Positions 26,631 through 36,492 of a DNA stretch of 64,000 nt are shown here, one piece after another. Within the stretch, counting starts at the first letter, position 1; every line of letters starts with the position of its first letter. Both the position numbers and the translations under genes were made by a program. This DNA comes from Saprospiraceae bacterium (lineage in GTDB: Bacteria > Bacteroidota > Bacteroidia > Chitinophagales > Saprospiraceae), in contig JAGFJA010000076.1 of NCBI GenBank assembly GCA_024103005.1, positions 18,136-82,135 on the forward strand. The letters are read 5' to 3'. A model generated the notes under the pieces. That model was given only the letters and a program-made list of their open reading frames with translations. It did not search any database and was not told where the DNA came from.

Positions 26631-28388
26631 ATGTCAAAAAATATTGATTTAGCACTTCTTTTTAGGGTCGTCAGGTTGTCTTTTGCATATAAAAAGACTT
26701 TTATTATTGCCCTGACTCTCGCCCTGCTTCTGGCTCCTACAAGTGCCCTGCGTCCTTATTTGATAAATATAGGTGTCGATAAGTACATTATGGACCACAA
26801 CATGTCTGGTTTATTGGTCTTGTGCAGTATCATCATTCTGGTTGTAATCGTGGAGACCATCTTCGGATATTTTTTCAGGTATCTGACAGATGTCCTTGGC
26901 CTCAATGTCACCCGAGATCTCCGTATTGACATCTTTAATAAAATCATAGGGCAGCGAGTTCGGCAATTTGACAAAACGCCCACCGGGATCTACATCACCC
27001 GAATTATTAATGACATTGAAAGTATAAAGACCATTTTTTCTGAAGGTCTGCTTACCATTGTTGCTGACTTCATCACGATTATCGCCATCCTGACCATGAT
27101 GCTGATTACCAGCTGGCAATTGACTTTAGCGTGTCTGGTCATAATGCCTCTCATGATCATAGCAACCATTATTTTTAATAAAAAGGTTTTAGTTTCCTTC
27201 CAGGCAGTCCGTACTCAACTCGCCAATATGAATGCCTTCCTGCAGGAACACCTTTCAGGTATTCATATTATTCAGATTTTTAATGCACAAAACAGGGAGA
27301 GGCTTAAATTTAAACAGATTAATCGGAAATATACCGGAGCCAACCTTGACTCTGTACTCTATTATGCCATCTTTTTCCCTGTAGTCGATATCATTTCTGC
27401 TGCAGCCTTAGGTATCATAGTATGGTGGGGAGCTCATGGTATCATGGCAGACACAATTACCATGGGAGCCATGGTTTCTTTTCCGATTTATCTCAACACT
27501 CTTTTTCGCCCAATCCGTATGATTGCCGATAAGTTTAACAGCATGCAACAGGGATTGGTAGCATCTGAGAGGATTTTTGCCCTAATGGATGATTCTTCTG
27601 TTACGGAAGATTCAGGTACGCTTTCTCTCAAAGAAATAGAAGGGCATATCGTGTTTGATAAAGTTAGCTTTGAATATGTTGCGGATAATCCTATTTTGAA
27701 AAATATCTCCTTTGAAGTAAATGCCGGCCAGACCCTCGCTATTGTGGGCAGTACGGGGAGTGGCAAATCGACCATCATCAACCTCTTGATGAAATTTTAT
27801 GATTATCAGCAAGGTTCTATCCGTATAGACAATCATGAATTAAAAGATATTACAAAGCTGAGTTTGCGGTCACACATCAGCCTCGTTTTACAGGATGTTT
27901 TTCTCTTTTCAGGAACCATCAGAGACAATATAACCCTTAGAAATCCTCAGATACAGGATGATGCTATTCTGCATGCAAGTAAGCTGCTCGACGCACATCG
28001 CTTTATCATGGCTCTGCCTGATGGTTACGATTTTGTGGTATCCGAACGGGGACACAATCTGAGTTCCGGTCAGCGGCAACTTATCTCTCTGGTAAGAGCA
28101 TTGGTCTATAACCCTTCCATCCTCATCCTGGATGAGGCCACGGCAAGTATCGACACCGAAACGGAAGCAATAGTCCAGTTTGCAATAGATAAGCTGCTGG
28201 AAGGCAGGACGGCAATAATCATCGCTCACCGACTATCTACCATCAGAAATGCCGACAAGATTATCGTCCTCGAACAAGGTCAGATACTCGAACAGGGAAG
28301 CCATACCGAATTACTTGCCAATCCGGATAGCCGATACAGTGAGCTTTATCATATTCAATTTGAAAAAAACACAACTCAAAAGGTATGA
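26631..28388 (+). CDS. ABC transporter, fused permease and ATPase (MsbA/MdlB-like exporter)
   Basis: 585 residues. Six membrane helices occupy roughly residues 15-310. The ATPase domain has Walker A GSTGSGKSTI near 375, a Q-loop (LVLQDVFLF), the signature LSSGQRQL near 480, Walker B SILILDEATA and the H-loop IIIAHRLST. This is a half-transporter that works as a homodimer or heterodimer to move lipids or drugs outward. It overlaps a predicted barrel protein by four bases (ATGA), an unusual partner that suggests export into or through the envelope. Confidence 0.9.
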   Translation: MSKNIDLALLFRVVRLSFAYKKTFIIALTLALLLAPTSALRPYLINIGVDKYIMDHNMSGLLVLCSIIILVVIVETIFGYFFRYLTDVLGLNVTRDLRIDIFNKIIGQRVRQFDKTPTGIYITRIINDIESIKTIFSEGLLTIVADFITIIAILTMMLITSWQLTLACLVIMPLMIIATIIFNKKVLVSFQAVRTQLANMNAFLQEHLSGIHIIQIFNAQNRERLKFKQINRKYTGANLDSVLYYAIFFPVVDIISAAALGIIVWWGAHGIMADTITMGAMVSFPIYLNTLFRPIRMIADKFNSMQQGLVASERIFALMDDSSVTEDSGTLSLKEIEGHIVFDKVSFEYVADNPILKNISFEVNAGQTLAIVGSTGSGKSTIINLLMKFYDYQQGSIRIDNHELKDITKLSLRSHISLVLQDVFLFSGTIRDNITLRNPQIQDDAILHASKLLDAHRFIMALPDGYDFVVSERGHNLSSGQRQLISLVRALVYNPSILILDEATASIDTETEAIVQFAIDKLLEGRTAIIIAHRLSTIRNADKIIVLEQGQILEQGSHTELLANPDSRYSELYHIQFEKNTTQKV

Positions 28389-29470
28389 TTAAATTTAACT
28401 CCCTACTCTTTTGGTTACCTTTATTCTTCATCCCCTATAGTATTGGCGCTCAGGTCAACCCTTTTTATTCTATAGAAAAAGCGGATTCCTTATGTAAAGA
28501 AGGTTTTTCATTGCATGGCACTTCCTTGATTTATTTTAAAAACAATGAATATGCCAAGGCTGAATACCCCGGTTTTACTGCTCTTGGAGCCAATAATCAG
28601 TTGAACTTTACATTCCGAAAGGACGACCATTTCTTTCATGCAGGAATGATGTACTCATTTGTTTTTGGTCAACCGATGCGACATCGGGTTTTACCAGTTT
28701 TGTCTTACAGGTTCCACCCTACTGATAACTTCAGCATCATTATGGGATCTCTTGAAAACATGTCAAACCATCAGTTGATTCAGGAACTTCAAGGACTGGA
28801 TTATTACCTTAAGAACCCATTGGAATACGGACTCCAGTTCAGGTTTAGTCCCCGTTGGATGGATGCCGATGTTTGGATTAATTGGCGGAATAACATAGCA
28901 GTAGGTGACTCTGCACAGGAACAATTTACACAAGGCAGCAGGTTTATTTTCCATTTGTTAAGAAAGAACAATTTGAGCCTTGATGCAAATGGCACACTTT
29001 TATTTTACCATCATGGTGGTCAGATAGATGTTTCTCAGGCACATGTTGTTACTCAAATCAACTATAATTTAGGCGTATCCTTGTCGCATTCAATTGACTC
29101 ACGACTATATAAATTATCTTACAATTATCTAAGATTCAACAACGATGAAAACTTCACCGACATACCCTGGAAAACCGGTAACGGGCACTCTCTTACTTTT
29201 GAAACAACAGGGAAAAAGCTTGACTTCGGATTGGGTTATCGGAAATTTAATCGGTTTTATGCGCCTTTCGGAGATCAGGTTTTCGGAATTTACAATGCCT
29301 TCACCGGACAGTTATTTGGTGAAAATAAAGAAATAATCAGTCTTTCAGGAAGGTTTAAATTAGCCGCACATCAAAACTTCAAATTAATGTTATCATCAGA
29401 AGCCTATTACAATCTGACTGCCAGGCGGCTGGATTATAATTATAGTTTGACCGGCAAATTTGAATTATAA
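28385..29470 (+). CDS. Predicted outer membrane beta-barrel protein
   Basis: 361 residues with an N-terminal signal (LLFWLPLFFIPYSIGAQ). The rest is a series of alternating strands with aromatic ends (FHAGMMYSFVFGQPM, VLPVLSYRFHPTDNFSIIMG, YGLQFRFSPRWMDADVWINW) typical of a porin-like barrel. It closes with YNYSLTGKFEL, where the terminal residues fit an outer membrane barrel less strictly than a final Phe. I do not recognise a specific family. Coupling to the ABC exporter gene by a four-base overlap suggests a shared pathway. Confidence 0.65.
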   Translation: MIKFNSLLFWLPLFFIPYSIGAQVNPFYSIEKADSLCKEGFSLHGTSLIYFKNNEYAKAEYPGFTALGANNQLNFTFRKDDHFFHAGMMYSFVFGQPMRHRVLPVLSYRFHPTDNFSIIMGSLENMSNHQLIQELQGLDYYLKNPLEYGLQFRFSPRWMDADVWINWRNNIAVGDSAQEQFTQGSRFIFHLLRKNNLSLDANGTLLFYHHGGQIDVSQAHVVTQINYNLGVSLSHSIDSRLYKLSYNYLRFNNDENFTDIPWKTGNGHSLTFETTGKKLDFGLGYRKFNRFYAPFGDQVFGIYNAFTGQLFGENKEIISLSGRFKLAAHQNFKLMLSSEAYYNLTARRLDYNYSLTGKFEL

Positions 29471-29506
29471 AGCCATTCCTGTCTTTATCTAAAAATTAAT
29501 CGGAAA

Positions 29507-29959
29507 TTATAAATTTTCCTTTGTTACTGAGGGCTGCGGAGTGGTGGACGGAGAGGCAGGCGGTGCCTGATAAGAAGGCAATTCTTGTATTTCCTGAACA
29601 CCTGTTACTATATATTTCGTATCACCTATCCATAGCAGTTTAAAATATTTTTCCTTGTAATGCAGCACTACTCTATTGCCTTTGAGATTGGCATCCTGAA
29701 TCGCCTGAGCTACCTTATCACTTTCTACTGTGAAGGTCCACATCGTATTTTCAGTGGGGCCTTTGGTGGGTCTGCTTCCTTGATAGATACTTCTATCCAG
29801 GCTACCCTCCCATGTTTTAAAAATAACACCTTTCTTCTCAAGTTTGATGATGTGGCCGGATTGCTCACCCGTACTGTAATTGGTAAAGGAAAACAACAGC
29901 AGGAAGCCGATACTCAGACCTGCCATATATAGTAATAATCTTCTGAAAAAATTCTTCAT
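29507..29959 (-). CDS. Hypothetical membrane-anchored protein
   Basis: 150 residues. One N-terminal membrane helix (LLLYMAGLSIGFLLLFSF) is followed by a small beta-rich domain (HIIKLEKKGVIFKTWEGSLD, WTFTVESD, RVVLHYKEKYFKLLWIGDTK, YIVTGVQEI) and a Pro/Ser/Thr-rich tail. This resembles a conserved Bacteroidota family of small proteins of unknown role that I recall being misnamed as 6-phosphogluconate dehydrogenase. No catalytic motif is visible. Confidence 0.65.
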   Translation of the reverse strand: MKNFFRRLLLYMAGLSIGFLLLFSFTNYSTGEQSGHIIKLEKKGVIFKTWEGSLDRSIYQGSRPTKGPTENTMWTFTVESDKVAQAIQDANLKGNRVVLHYKEKYFKLLWIGDTKYIVTGVQEIQELPSYQAPPASPSTTPQPSVTKENL

Positions 29960-30036
29960 TTCTCCTTTGTATTTCTTTTGTAAACAAAGATAGGACGGAA
30001 AAAATTCAACAGATATCTCTTTTCAAAGTTAATTTT

Positions 30037-31032
30037 TCAGAAATACAGCCAATGAGCCTTGAATTTTCCCTGACTATTGAATTCCAAGGCAGGAGCAGGG
30101 ATTTTAAAGATATTCACCACCCTCAATACTGTCTTCCAAAAAGGCGACTTACAGGGGATTTTTCTCAGATCCAAATCTAAGGACAATAAAAACTGACGAT
30201 ATCTCGGATACTGAGCCGGATCCAGTTGGAATGATGCTCCGTTAAAGCTCCAGGTATTTACATATCCGCCAAATAGATTTTCTCCACTATATCCAAGTGC
30301 TATATTAAGGTAGGCCGGCCACCGACTCTCTTTACCTGCAAATGCCGATGGATTAAAACTTAGCCAATAGGTCTGCGCATTGTAGTCTTTTAAAAGTTTG
30401 CCGGGCAGATGATTACTATATAAGTCTTTAGCCCTGCGTGCGAGATTATCAGTAGCTGAGCCATCCACTGAAAGCAATGGCATAGCGGAATAACTTCTGA
30501 AGTCAGAGGAAACTTTAAGCAAAATCCGCTGCTGATGCCAGATTCCCTGCTGTAAACCAAATAATGAATACCCTGCAAAATTACAGACTATATCGCCCCA
30601 TGAAAAACCCCATTTTGTAGAGAATCCATCGAAAATTTCAATACTTGTCTGTGCCAATAATCCTGCCCCCAATCCCAGCCATATAGCTTTAGATTCTCTG
30701 ACACCGGCCCATCTGTACATCTCGTACACCATGGAACTTTCATTATACCCACTGTACACATGACCTACCTTATCCATCTGCAGCCACTCACCATCATCAT
30801 TAAAAAAATGAAATTTTGATGATAAGTTGTTTTTATACCAGGCCTGCCCTAGCAGATACATTCCACCTCCATAGCCGGCCAATCCGGCTGCAGTAATTCC
30901 CACTACCCTTCTTTGATTTAAAGTATCAGATGAGCGAAATACCTGAGCATCCAGTGTTGAACTTAACAATAGTGCAAAAAACAAAAGAAGCCAAGGCCTC
31001 GTCCCGTAAAAATATTTATTTACAGTTACCAC
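30037..31032 (-). CDS. DUF2279 family lipid-bilayer-associated protein
   Basis: 331 residues. A signal-like N-terminus (LLLFFALLLSSTLDAQ) precedes MDKVGHVYSGYNESSMVYEM, the conserved DKxGH region of DUF2279, and then alternating hydrophobic helices (WLGLGAGLLAQTSIEIFDGF and DIVCNFAGYSLFG). The Asp/His pair could bind metal but no reaction is known. It overlaps the next minus-strand gene (31026) by seven bases. Confidence 0.7.
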   Translation of the reverse strand: MVTVNKYFYGTRPWLLLFFALLLSSTLDAQVFRSSDTLNQRRVVGITAAGLAGYGGGMYLLGQAWYKNNLSSKFHFFNDDGEWLQMDKVGHVYSGYNESSMVYEMYRWAGVRESKAIWLGLGAGLLAQTSIEIFDGFSTKWGFSWGDIVCNFAGYSLFGLQQGIWHQQRILLKVSSDFRSYSAMPLLSVDGSATDNLARRAKDLYSNHLPGKLLKDYNAQTYWLSFNPSAFAGKESRWPAYLNIALGYSGENLFGGYVNTWSFNGASFQLDPAQYPRYRQFLLSLDLDLRKIPCKSPFWKTVLRVVNIFKIPAPALEFNSQGKFKAHWLYF

Positions 31033-31718
31033 TTATTATGCAAAATAATGGATACTCCCACACTCGTCAATTTATATACAGGCGGGTTCTTTAAATCACT
31101 TTTGCCTTCCGGATCCATCACCGAATAGACTTGCTGAACATCCAGCGGTTTCATGGGAATATTTGCAAAAAAGCGCAAAGTAGATGTGATTCTGTCCACA
31201 TCAGCACCGAAATCTATTTCTACAAAAGGCTTAAAGGAAACTGATTTCCCGGATGCCAGATGCGACCTTTGACTATTATCAGTCCGATAATCCTTGATAG
31301 AGTACCAATTGTATAGAGCTGTCACGCCTAAGTTGACCGGATCGCCTAAGGCAAAACTCAAAGACGGCCCACAGGCATGCACTGAAAAGTTGAGGATATA
31401 ATTGTATTCAGCATGAGATGCATTTAAAAGCTTCTTTGCACTGAGTGAAGAAAAAGTGCCGTTGTATTCGACGCTCCAGTTGACGGGATTGTTGATCGAC
31501 CCAAACGCCACATGTAACCCGTTAAGATAATGCATCCGCTTCATGGACTTTGCTCCGTCCGCCAGATAGCTATTGTAAGAGCGAATGATTTTACTTAAAG
31601 GATTGTTGATAATGGTTGACCCGGTATAGCCTACATCTATTGAAAACTGGGCATTTGCCGAGCCAAAATTAAACAGCAAACAAAAACATATTACCGGTAA
31701 AATTTTCAGTACATTCAT
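31026..31718 (-). CDS. Hypothetical outer membrane beta-barrel protein
   Basis: About 230 residues from the ATG at 31718, which gives a clean signal peptide (MNVLKILPVICFCLLF, then SANAQ). The ATG 33 bases further upstream would put charged residues before it. The mature part has alternating strands (FSIDVGYTGSTIINNP, VNWSVEYNGTFSSL, YNYILNFSVHACGPSLSFAL, SVGVSIILHNKW) and a C-terminal aromatic residue typical of barrels. Role unknown; transcribed with the DUF2279 gene. Confidence 0.6.
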   Translation of the reverse strand: MNVLKILPVICFCLLFNFGSANAQFSIDVGYTGSTIINNPLSKIIRSYNSYLADGAKSMKRMHYLNGLHVAFGSINNPVNWSVEYNGTFSSLSAKKLLNASHAEYNYILNFSVHACGPSLSFALGDPVNLGVTALYNWYSIKDYRTDNSQRSHLASGKSVSFKPFVEIDFGADVDRITSTLRFFANIPMKPLDVQQVYSVMDPEGKSDLKNPPVYKLTSVGVSIILHNKW

Positions 31719-31768
31719 TTTATAAAATAATATTTGATCTGATCTGGTCATTTATGCAAAATTAAGAT

Positions 31769-31776
31769 TAAATTTG
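31769..31776 (+). promoter_or_regulatory. -7 promoter box of dprA
   Basis: TAAATTTG ends 25 bases before the ATG at 31802. Confidence 0.5.
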
Positions 31777-31801
31777 AGTTTTAATCACCAAAGTCACATT
31801 G

Positions 31802-32929
31802 ATGAATTCGGATACTCATTCCACCCCTGACGAAGAAGTTTTTTATGGACTGGCTCTCGGCTTAATTCCCGGTATCGGACATATCTATGCCAAGACCTTA
31901 CTTAGCTATAGCGGAAGCTTCAAAAATATTTTCTATTCCAAGCCAAATAAGCTGCTCAAGATTCCCGGCATGGGTAAAGAATTGGTTAGACGCATTATTC
32001 ACTTTGCCGACTTTCAGAAGATAGAAGATGAGCTGAAATTTATGGAAAAGAATGGTGTCACCGCTATATTTTACAATCATCCTGAGTTTCCGCGACGACT
32101 CTTACATTTCAATGACAGTCCTTTCCTTTTATTCAAGAAAGGGAATGCTGATCTCAATGCTGCCCGAACCATTGGAATTGTGGGTACTCGAACACCCAGC
32201 CAGCATGGCCTCAGGTGGACACAGGATTTTATTGAACAAGGTATTGATTCCGGGATGCAGATAATCAGTGGGTTTGCCTATGGAATTGATATTGCTGCCC
32301 ATAAAGCCTGCATAAAACATCATGTTTCCACTGTTGGTGTCTTGGCCGGTGGATTAAACAATATTTACCCTGCCATACACGGCAAATATATTAACGAACT
32401 TTCTGCAAATGGCGTCCTACTGACAGAGGAATTTTCATTTACGCTGCCTGACAAAAAAAGATTTCCGATGCGCAACAGAATCATTGCTGCTCTTTCGGAC
32501 GGAGTGATTGTCGTCGAATCGGCCGAAAAAGGAGGAAGTATGATTACAGCTGAGTTGGCTTTCAATTACAATCGGACTGTTATGGCTGTTCCCGGCAAGC
32601 CATCAGACCTGATATCCAGAGGGTGTAATTTATTGATTAAAACTCAGAAGGCTGCAATGGTAGAAAATTATTGGGATGTCGTGAAAGAGATGATTTGGGA
32701 AGTAAATGGGATTACCGATAAAAAAATCGCCCAGGCTGAACTCTTCCTCACCCTCTCGGATAAAGAACAAATGCTTATTGATTATATCATCAGACACGGT
32801 GAAGTATCGGTGGATGATGTGATAAAAGAACTGAAAATAAAGAATAGTGAGCTTGCGTCGATGATACTTTCGCTTACACTTGAAGATATTATTATCCAAT
32901 TACCGGGTAATAGGCTGACCATGAGCTAA
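31802..32929 (+). CDS. dprA: DNA-processing protein DprA
   Basis: 375 residues. An N-terminal helix-hairpin-helix/SAM-like part (IPGIGHIYAKTLLSYSGSF) precedes the Rossmann-like DprA core with TIGIVGTRTPSQHG, IISGFAYGIDIAAH, FPMRNRIIAALSD and ESAEKGGSMITAELA. A winged-helix tail (KEQMLIDYIIRHGEVSVDDV) ends the protein. DprA protects incoming single-stranded DNA and loads RecA in natural transformation. The ATG at 31802 is preferred over the TTG three bases earlier because of the promoter spacing. Confidence 0.93.
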   Translation: MNSDTHSTPDEEVFYGLALGLIPGIGHIYAKTLLSYSGSFKNIFYSKPNKLLKIPGMGKELVRRIIHFADFQKIEDELKFMEKNGVTAIFYNHPEFPRRLLHFNDSPFLLFKKGNADLNAARTIGIVGTRTPSQHGLRWTQDFIEQGIDSGMQIISGFAYGIDIAAHKACIKHHVSTVGVLAGGLNNIYPAIHGKYINELSANGVLLTEEFSFTLPDKKRFPMRNRIIAALSDGVIVVESAEKGGSMITAELAFNYNRTVMAVPGKPSDLISRGCNLLIKTQKAAMVENYWDVVKEMIWEVNGITDKKIAQAELFLTLSDKEQMLIDYIIRHGEVSVDDVIKELKIKNSELASMILSLTLEDIIIQLPGNRLTMS

Positions 32930-33083
32930 AATTGCCTATAGGACAAAAGGCAGGAATCATACATCAATATGTATAGGATACCCTTTGCTAAGGATACAAC
33001 TTACACAGTTACAATTCAGTAAATTGAATTAATTACTAATGATAATTCCCTAATATAATTTCACGGAAAAATATTGTTTTTAA

Positions 33084-33605
33084 TTACTCGGGCAATTTTA
33101 ACCCAAGTTTCGCAGCCACCAGTTTACTCACGTCATCAGATTCTGTCACATACAACATGCTTCCGCTACTTACGTCAAATATGAAAGAATATCCGTTTTC
33201 TTTACCTACTTCAATGATGACGGCATTGAGTTTTTTAATGACAGGTGCAAGTAAGGCCTGACGTCTTTGCGATATCATCACTTGTCCCATCTTCTGAAAT
33301 TCATTGATTTTGGCCTGCTCCTCATTGAGCTCCTTTTCAGCTTCGGCTTGTTTAATTTTCGACATAGTACCTTCATTTACAGCTTTTAAAGCTGCATCGT
33401 ATTTATGCCTGAAGCGATTCATCATGGTATCCAAAACAACCCCAAGTGAGTCGTCTAAAACAGCTAAGGCTGTATCCGCTGCTTGTACTTCAGGCATTAG
33501 CTCCATCAGGTTACCGGAGTTCATGTGCCCGAACTTTTGCTGAGCATCTGCAGCATTAAACAAGAGTGAGGTGAAGATAGACAGAATTAATAATTTCTTA
33601 AACAT
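33084..33605 (-). CDS. OmpH/Skp family periplasmic chaperone
   Basis: 173 residues. A signal peptide (LLILSIFTSLLFNAADAQ) is followed by KFGHMNSGNLMELMPEVQAA, the OmpH opening strand, then a long charged helical hairpin (KIKQAEAEKELNEEQAKINE) and the closing helix and strand VIIEVGKENGYSFIFDVSSG. Skp-like trimers escort unfolded outer membrane proteins across the periplasm. The protein fits family length. Confidence 0.88.
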   Translation of the reverse strand: MFKKLLILSIFTSLLFNAADAQQKFGHMNSGNLMELMPEVQAADTALAVLDDSLGVVLDTMMNRFRHKYDAALKAVNEGTMSKIKQAEAEKELNEEQAKINEFQKMGQVMISQRRQALLAPVIKKLNAVIIEVGKENGYSFIFDVSSGSMLYVTESDDVSKLVAAKLGLKLPE

Positions 33606-33664
33606 ACATACATTTTAAAGCCACAAAGATGGCACAACAATAAATCAATAAGACAGAAATCCGG

Positions 33665-33877
33665 TTATTTATCAGAATTCTCTTTATCGGTTTCTTTCAT
33701 CCCGGTTTTAATCTCTTCTTCGATATTGGCTCTTGCGGAGTTAAACTCTCTAATACCTTTACCTAAGCCACGCATTAGTTCAGGAATTTTTTTACCGCCA
33801 AAAAGAAGTAAAAGTGCAAAAAAGATCAGAATTCCTTCCGGCATTCCCAATCCTAAAATTAATATTGCTGACGACAT
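33665..33877 (-). CDS. tatA: Sec-independent protein translocase subunit TatA
   Basis: 70 residues. A membrane helix ([20 protein letters not shown]) is followed by the [20 protein letters not shown] hinge and amphipathic helix typical of TatA/TatE, then an acidic tail. It forms the pore for folded proteins with twin-arginine signals. tatC is not in the window. The small spacing to the OmpH gene (59 bases) may mean a shared transcript. Confidence 0.9.
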   Translation of the reverse strand: MSSAILILGLGMPEGILIFFALLLLFGGKKIPELMRGLGKGIREFNSARANIEEEIKTGMKETDKENSDK

Positions 33878-33966
33878 AATTTAATATTTATTTTTTTGAA
33901 TCAAAATCGACTAATAGCCTCTATCTATTTAACGCTGATTCTTCCAAAATGATTAATCGGTATTTA

Positions 33967-34920
33967 TTATTTTTTTAATCCTATTTCTCTTAATCGTTCG
34001 TTGAGATACTCACCTGCAGTAATGGGTTCATACTTCAGCGGATTATCGTTGGATACGCATTTTTCCAGACAGGTAAGGTCCATTTCACTCCTTGGATGCA
34101 GGAAGAACGGGATTGACAGGCGGGGCGTATGCCATTGTTCACGCGGCGGGTTGACGACGCGGTGTGTAGTAGATATCAAATAGTTATTTGTTAGTCTTTG
34201 CAGCATATCGCCGACATTTACTACTATTTCATCTGCTTGTGGTATTACATCCAGCCATTGTCCCTGCAGATTCAGAACCTGTAAACCACCTGCCGAGGCA
34301 CCTACCAGAAGAGTTATTAGGTTAATATCTTCATGTTGTTCGGATCGGATGGCTGTTTTTGGTTCTTCTGTGATGGGCGGATAATGGATAGCACGCAAAA
34401 TACTGTTTCCATTATGTATTTTATCCCTAAAATAATTATTACCCAATCCTAAGAATTCACCGATAGCAGCTAATAATTGAGAACCAGATTTTTCAAAAGC
34501 TTTGTATAATTCATCTCCTTTAGAAGTAAAGTCTGGAATTTCAGTAACTTTCACATTATCCGGATATTCCGACTTAATAGCGTCTTCATCTGTTACGGAT
34601 TGACCGATTTGGAAAAACTCTTTCAAGTCTCCTACATTAGATTGCTTAGCATGTTCTTTCCCGAAAGAGGTATATCCTCTCTGACCTGCCAGGCCCGGGA
34701 CTTCATAATTTCTTTTTGTATCAACGGGCAGAGCGAAAAATGCCTTAGCATCAGCATAAAACTTATCTACCAGTTCTTTGGGAATACCATGATTAATAAC
34801 GCCTACAAAACCCACATTGTGAAAGGCATTTCCCAAGTCAGTAACAAACTGTTTCTTTTCTTCATCTGTACCATAAGTATATTTACTTAGGTCAACTAAC
34901 GGAATGGCGCGTGTACTCAT
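33967..34920 (-). CDS. 2-oxoglutarate/Fe(II) oxygenase (isopenicillin N synthase-like)
   Basis: 317 residues. The N-terminal DIOX_N part (IPLVDLSKY, GFVGVINHGIP) and the C-terminal 2OG-Fe(II) domain carry the His-x-Asp...His iron triad: EQHEDINLITLL near 220 and STTHRVVNPP near 275, with the co-substrate Arg and Ser in PRLSIPFF. Family members hydroxylate, desaturate or cyclise small molecules; the substrate cannot be told. The promoter box lies at 34940-34947. Confidence 0.85.
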   Translation of the reverse strand: MSTRAIPLVDLSKYTYGTDEEKKQFVTDLGNAFHNVGFVGVINHGIPKELVDKFYADAKAFFALPVDTKRNYEVPGLAGQRGYTSFGKEHAKQSNVGDLKEFFQIGQSVTDEDAIKSEYPDNVKVTEIPDFTSKGDELYKAFEKSGSQLLAAIGEFLGLGNNYFRDKIHNGNSILRAIHYPPITEEPKTAIRSEQHEDINLITLLVGASAGGLQVLNLQGQWLDVIPQADEIVVNVGDMLQRLTNNYLISTTHRVVNPPREQWHTPRLSIPFFLHPRSEMDLTCLEKCVSNDNPLKYEPITAGEYLNERLREIGLKK

Positions 34921-34939
34921 AACTTTTTTGATTAGCGAG

Positions 34940-34947
34940 CAAAGATA
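34940..34947 (-). promoter_or_regulatory. -7 promoter box of the oxygenase gene
   Basis: CAAAGATA on the plus strand is TATCTTTG on the minus strand, 19 bases before the ATG at 34920. Confidence 0.5.
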
Positions 34948-34983
34948 ATAAATTTTATAGTTGGATTTGTTAAATTGTTGTTA

Positions 34984-35013
34984 GACAAAAAAAGGGTGGT
35001 CCGGAGACCACCC
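34984..35013 (-). terminator. Rho-independent terminator after susD
   Basis: GGGTGGT and ACCACCC pair around loop CCGGAG. On the minus strand the stem is followed by a T-run (AAAAAAA at 34986-34992 on the plus strand). Confidence 0.8.
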
Positions 35014-35038
35014 ATATTATAACTTAGGGAAAAATATT

Positions 35039-36484
35039 TTAATTTACATCCCAGAACAACTTGGTTGCAGCATCATCTCCACCGATGGCAGCACCTGCAG
35101 CAGCTGTATTAGCTGCATTCAAAGTATTTTCAATGATTGGATAAATCAATCGCTTAGGTATTTCAGGAACACCTTGAGCATCTGGCTTAACCAATGCAGG
35201 GAAGTCCAATCTTCTCCAGTCAGTCCATGCATCAAACCCTCTGTTATACATCGCAATCCACTTCTGATTACCTATTTTCTGTTGCCATGTAGAGCCGGCT
35301 GTAGCATAGCTCACACCGTCCTGAGCAAGATAATCGGCAGCACCATCAACGCCCCAATATTCCATAGAAGCAGTAACGGCTGCATTGTAAAATTCTTCTG
35401 CATTACCGGAGATAAAACCTCTTTCTACAGCTTCTGCCAATAGGAAGTTAACCTCAGAAGCATCTAAGAAATCACCCGGAAAGTCAGTTGCAACAACTTT
35501 GGCGCTAAATGTAGAGTTTTCAGCATATACATTACTAAATCCATATTTACCTCCCTTGAAAGTACCATCAGGCAGAGATGTAAAATAAGCAGGTCTTCTC
35601 GGATCATTCAGTGTATTCATCATATCTACCAATGTGTTAGCAGCGACGAAGTCACGTCTTGCACTTCTTGGAGGTACATCATCGGACAATGGGTTGTTAT
35701 TAGGAGCTGAAGACAAATATTGGAACAATGCATTGTCGCTATTGCTTGTAATCAGATTACCTAAATCAGAAGCAGCAGCAGCAACCGCAGTTTTTGCTGT
35801 ACCTGCATCCACATCAGCTATAACCATAGCAAGCTTTAGTTTCAGGGAATTTCCGAATTTCACCCATTTGGACATATCTCCTCCATAAACGATGTCAGCA
35901 TCTCCAAATCCTGCTTCACCCGGTGTAATAGAAGCCAATGCAGCATCTAATTTAGACAACAAGTCTAAAGTAACTGTTTTGGCATCATCATAAGTAGGTT
36001 GAGGATTATCGATGTCTAACGCTTGAGAATAAGGAATATTACCGAATGTATTAACCAAGATTCCATAAGAATAAACTTCCCATAATGAAATGGCTGCTAT
36101 CTTATTGTTCTTGACGGCATCAGGTAGAGTTTTGTCCTCGCTTACCAGTCTTTTAGCCTCTTTAAGGTCAACCAAAACAGATGCATAAATCGTATTCCAC
36201 AAAGCCTGAGGAATCGTTCTGGTGGTCATATCATATCGGGGCTCATCCAGATAAGTAGTTGCAGTAATCTGTTGAACGTAAAATCTGAATACGTTGGTAT
36301 TAACGTTTACGTTGTTCAAAGCGTCAGCAAGTACTTTCTGAGCGTATGAAAACATCGGATCAGGTGCCACCTTAGATGGAGCCTTTGAGTTTACGTTGTA
36401 ATCATCCAAACTATTTACACAACTGGTCAACAGCAGGATTGGTAATAAAGCTATAAATATTAATTTTTTCATCATTTTTTTCAT
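35039..36484 (-). CDS. SusD/RagB-like nutrient-binding outer membrane lipoprotein
   Basis: 481 residues. The lipoprotein signal ends LLTSC, followed by VNSLDDYN, acidic residues close to the lipid Cys that mark surface export. The SusD-like helical repeats (LWNTIYASVLVDLKEAKRLV, NFLLAEAVERGFI) and the closing WTDWRRLDFPALV-type segment fit the SusD_RagB/SusD-like_2 group. It acts as the lid for the SusC channel encoded just upstream (8-base gap). No glycosidase lies beside it, so the cargo may be peptide or other oligomer. Confidence 0.9.
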   Translation of the reverse strand: MKKMMKKLIFIALLPILLLTSCVNSLDDYNVNSKAPSKVAPDPMFSYAQKVLADALNNVNVNTNVFRFYVQQITATTYLDEPRYDMTTRTIPQALWNTIYASVLVDLKEAKRLVSEDKTLPDAVKNNKIAAISLWEVYSYGILVNTFGNIPYSQALDIDNPQPTYDDAKTVTLDLLSKLDAALASITPGEAGFGDADIVYGGDMSKWVKFGNSLKLKLAMVIADVDAGTAKTAVAAAASDLGNLITSNSDNALFQYLSSAPNNNPLSDDVPPRSARRDFVAANTLVDMMNTLNDPRRPAYFTSLPDGTFKGGKYGFSNVYAENSTFSAKVVATDFPGDFLDASEVNFLLAEAVERGFISGNAEEFYNAAVTASMEYWGVDGAADYLAQDGVSYATAGSTWQQKIGNQKWIAMYNRGFDAWTDWRRLDFPALVKPDAQGVPEIPKRLIYPIIENTLNAANTAAAGAAIGGDDAATKLFWDVN

Positions 36485-36492
36485 TTAACTGA

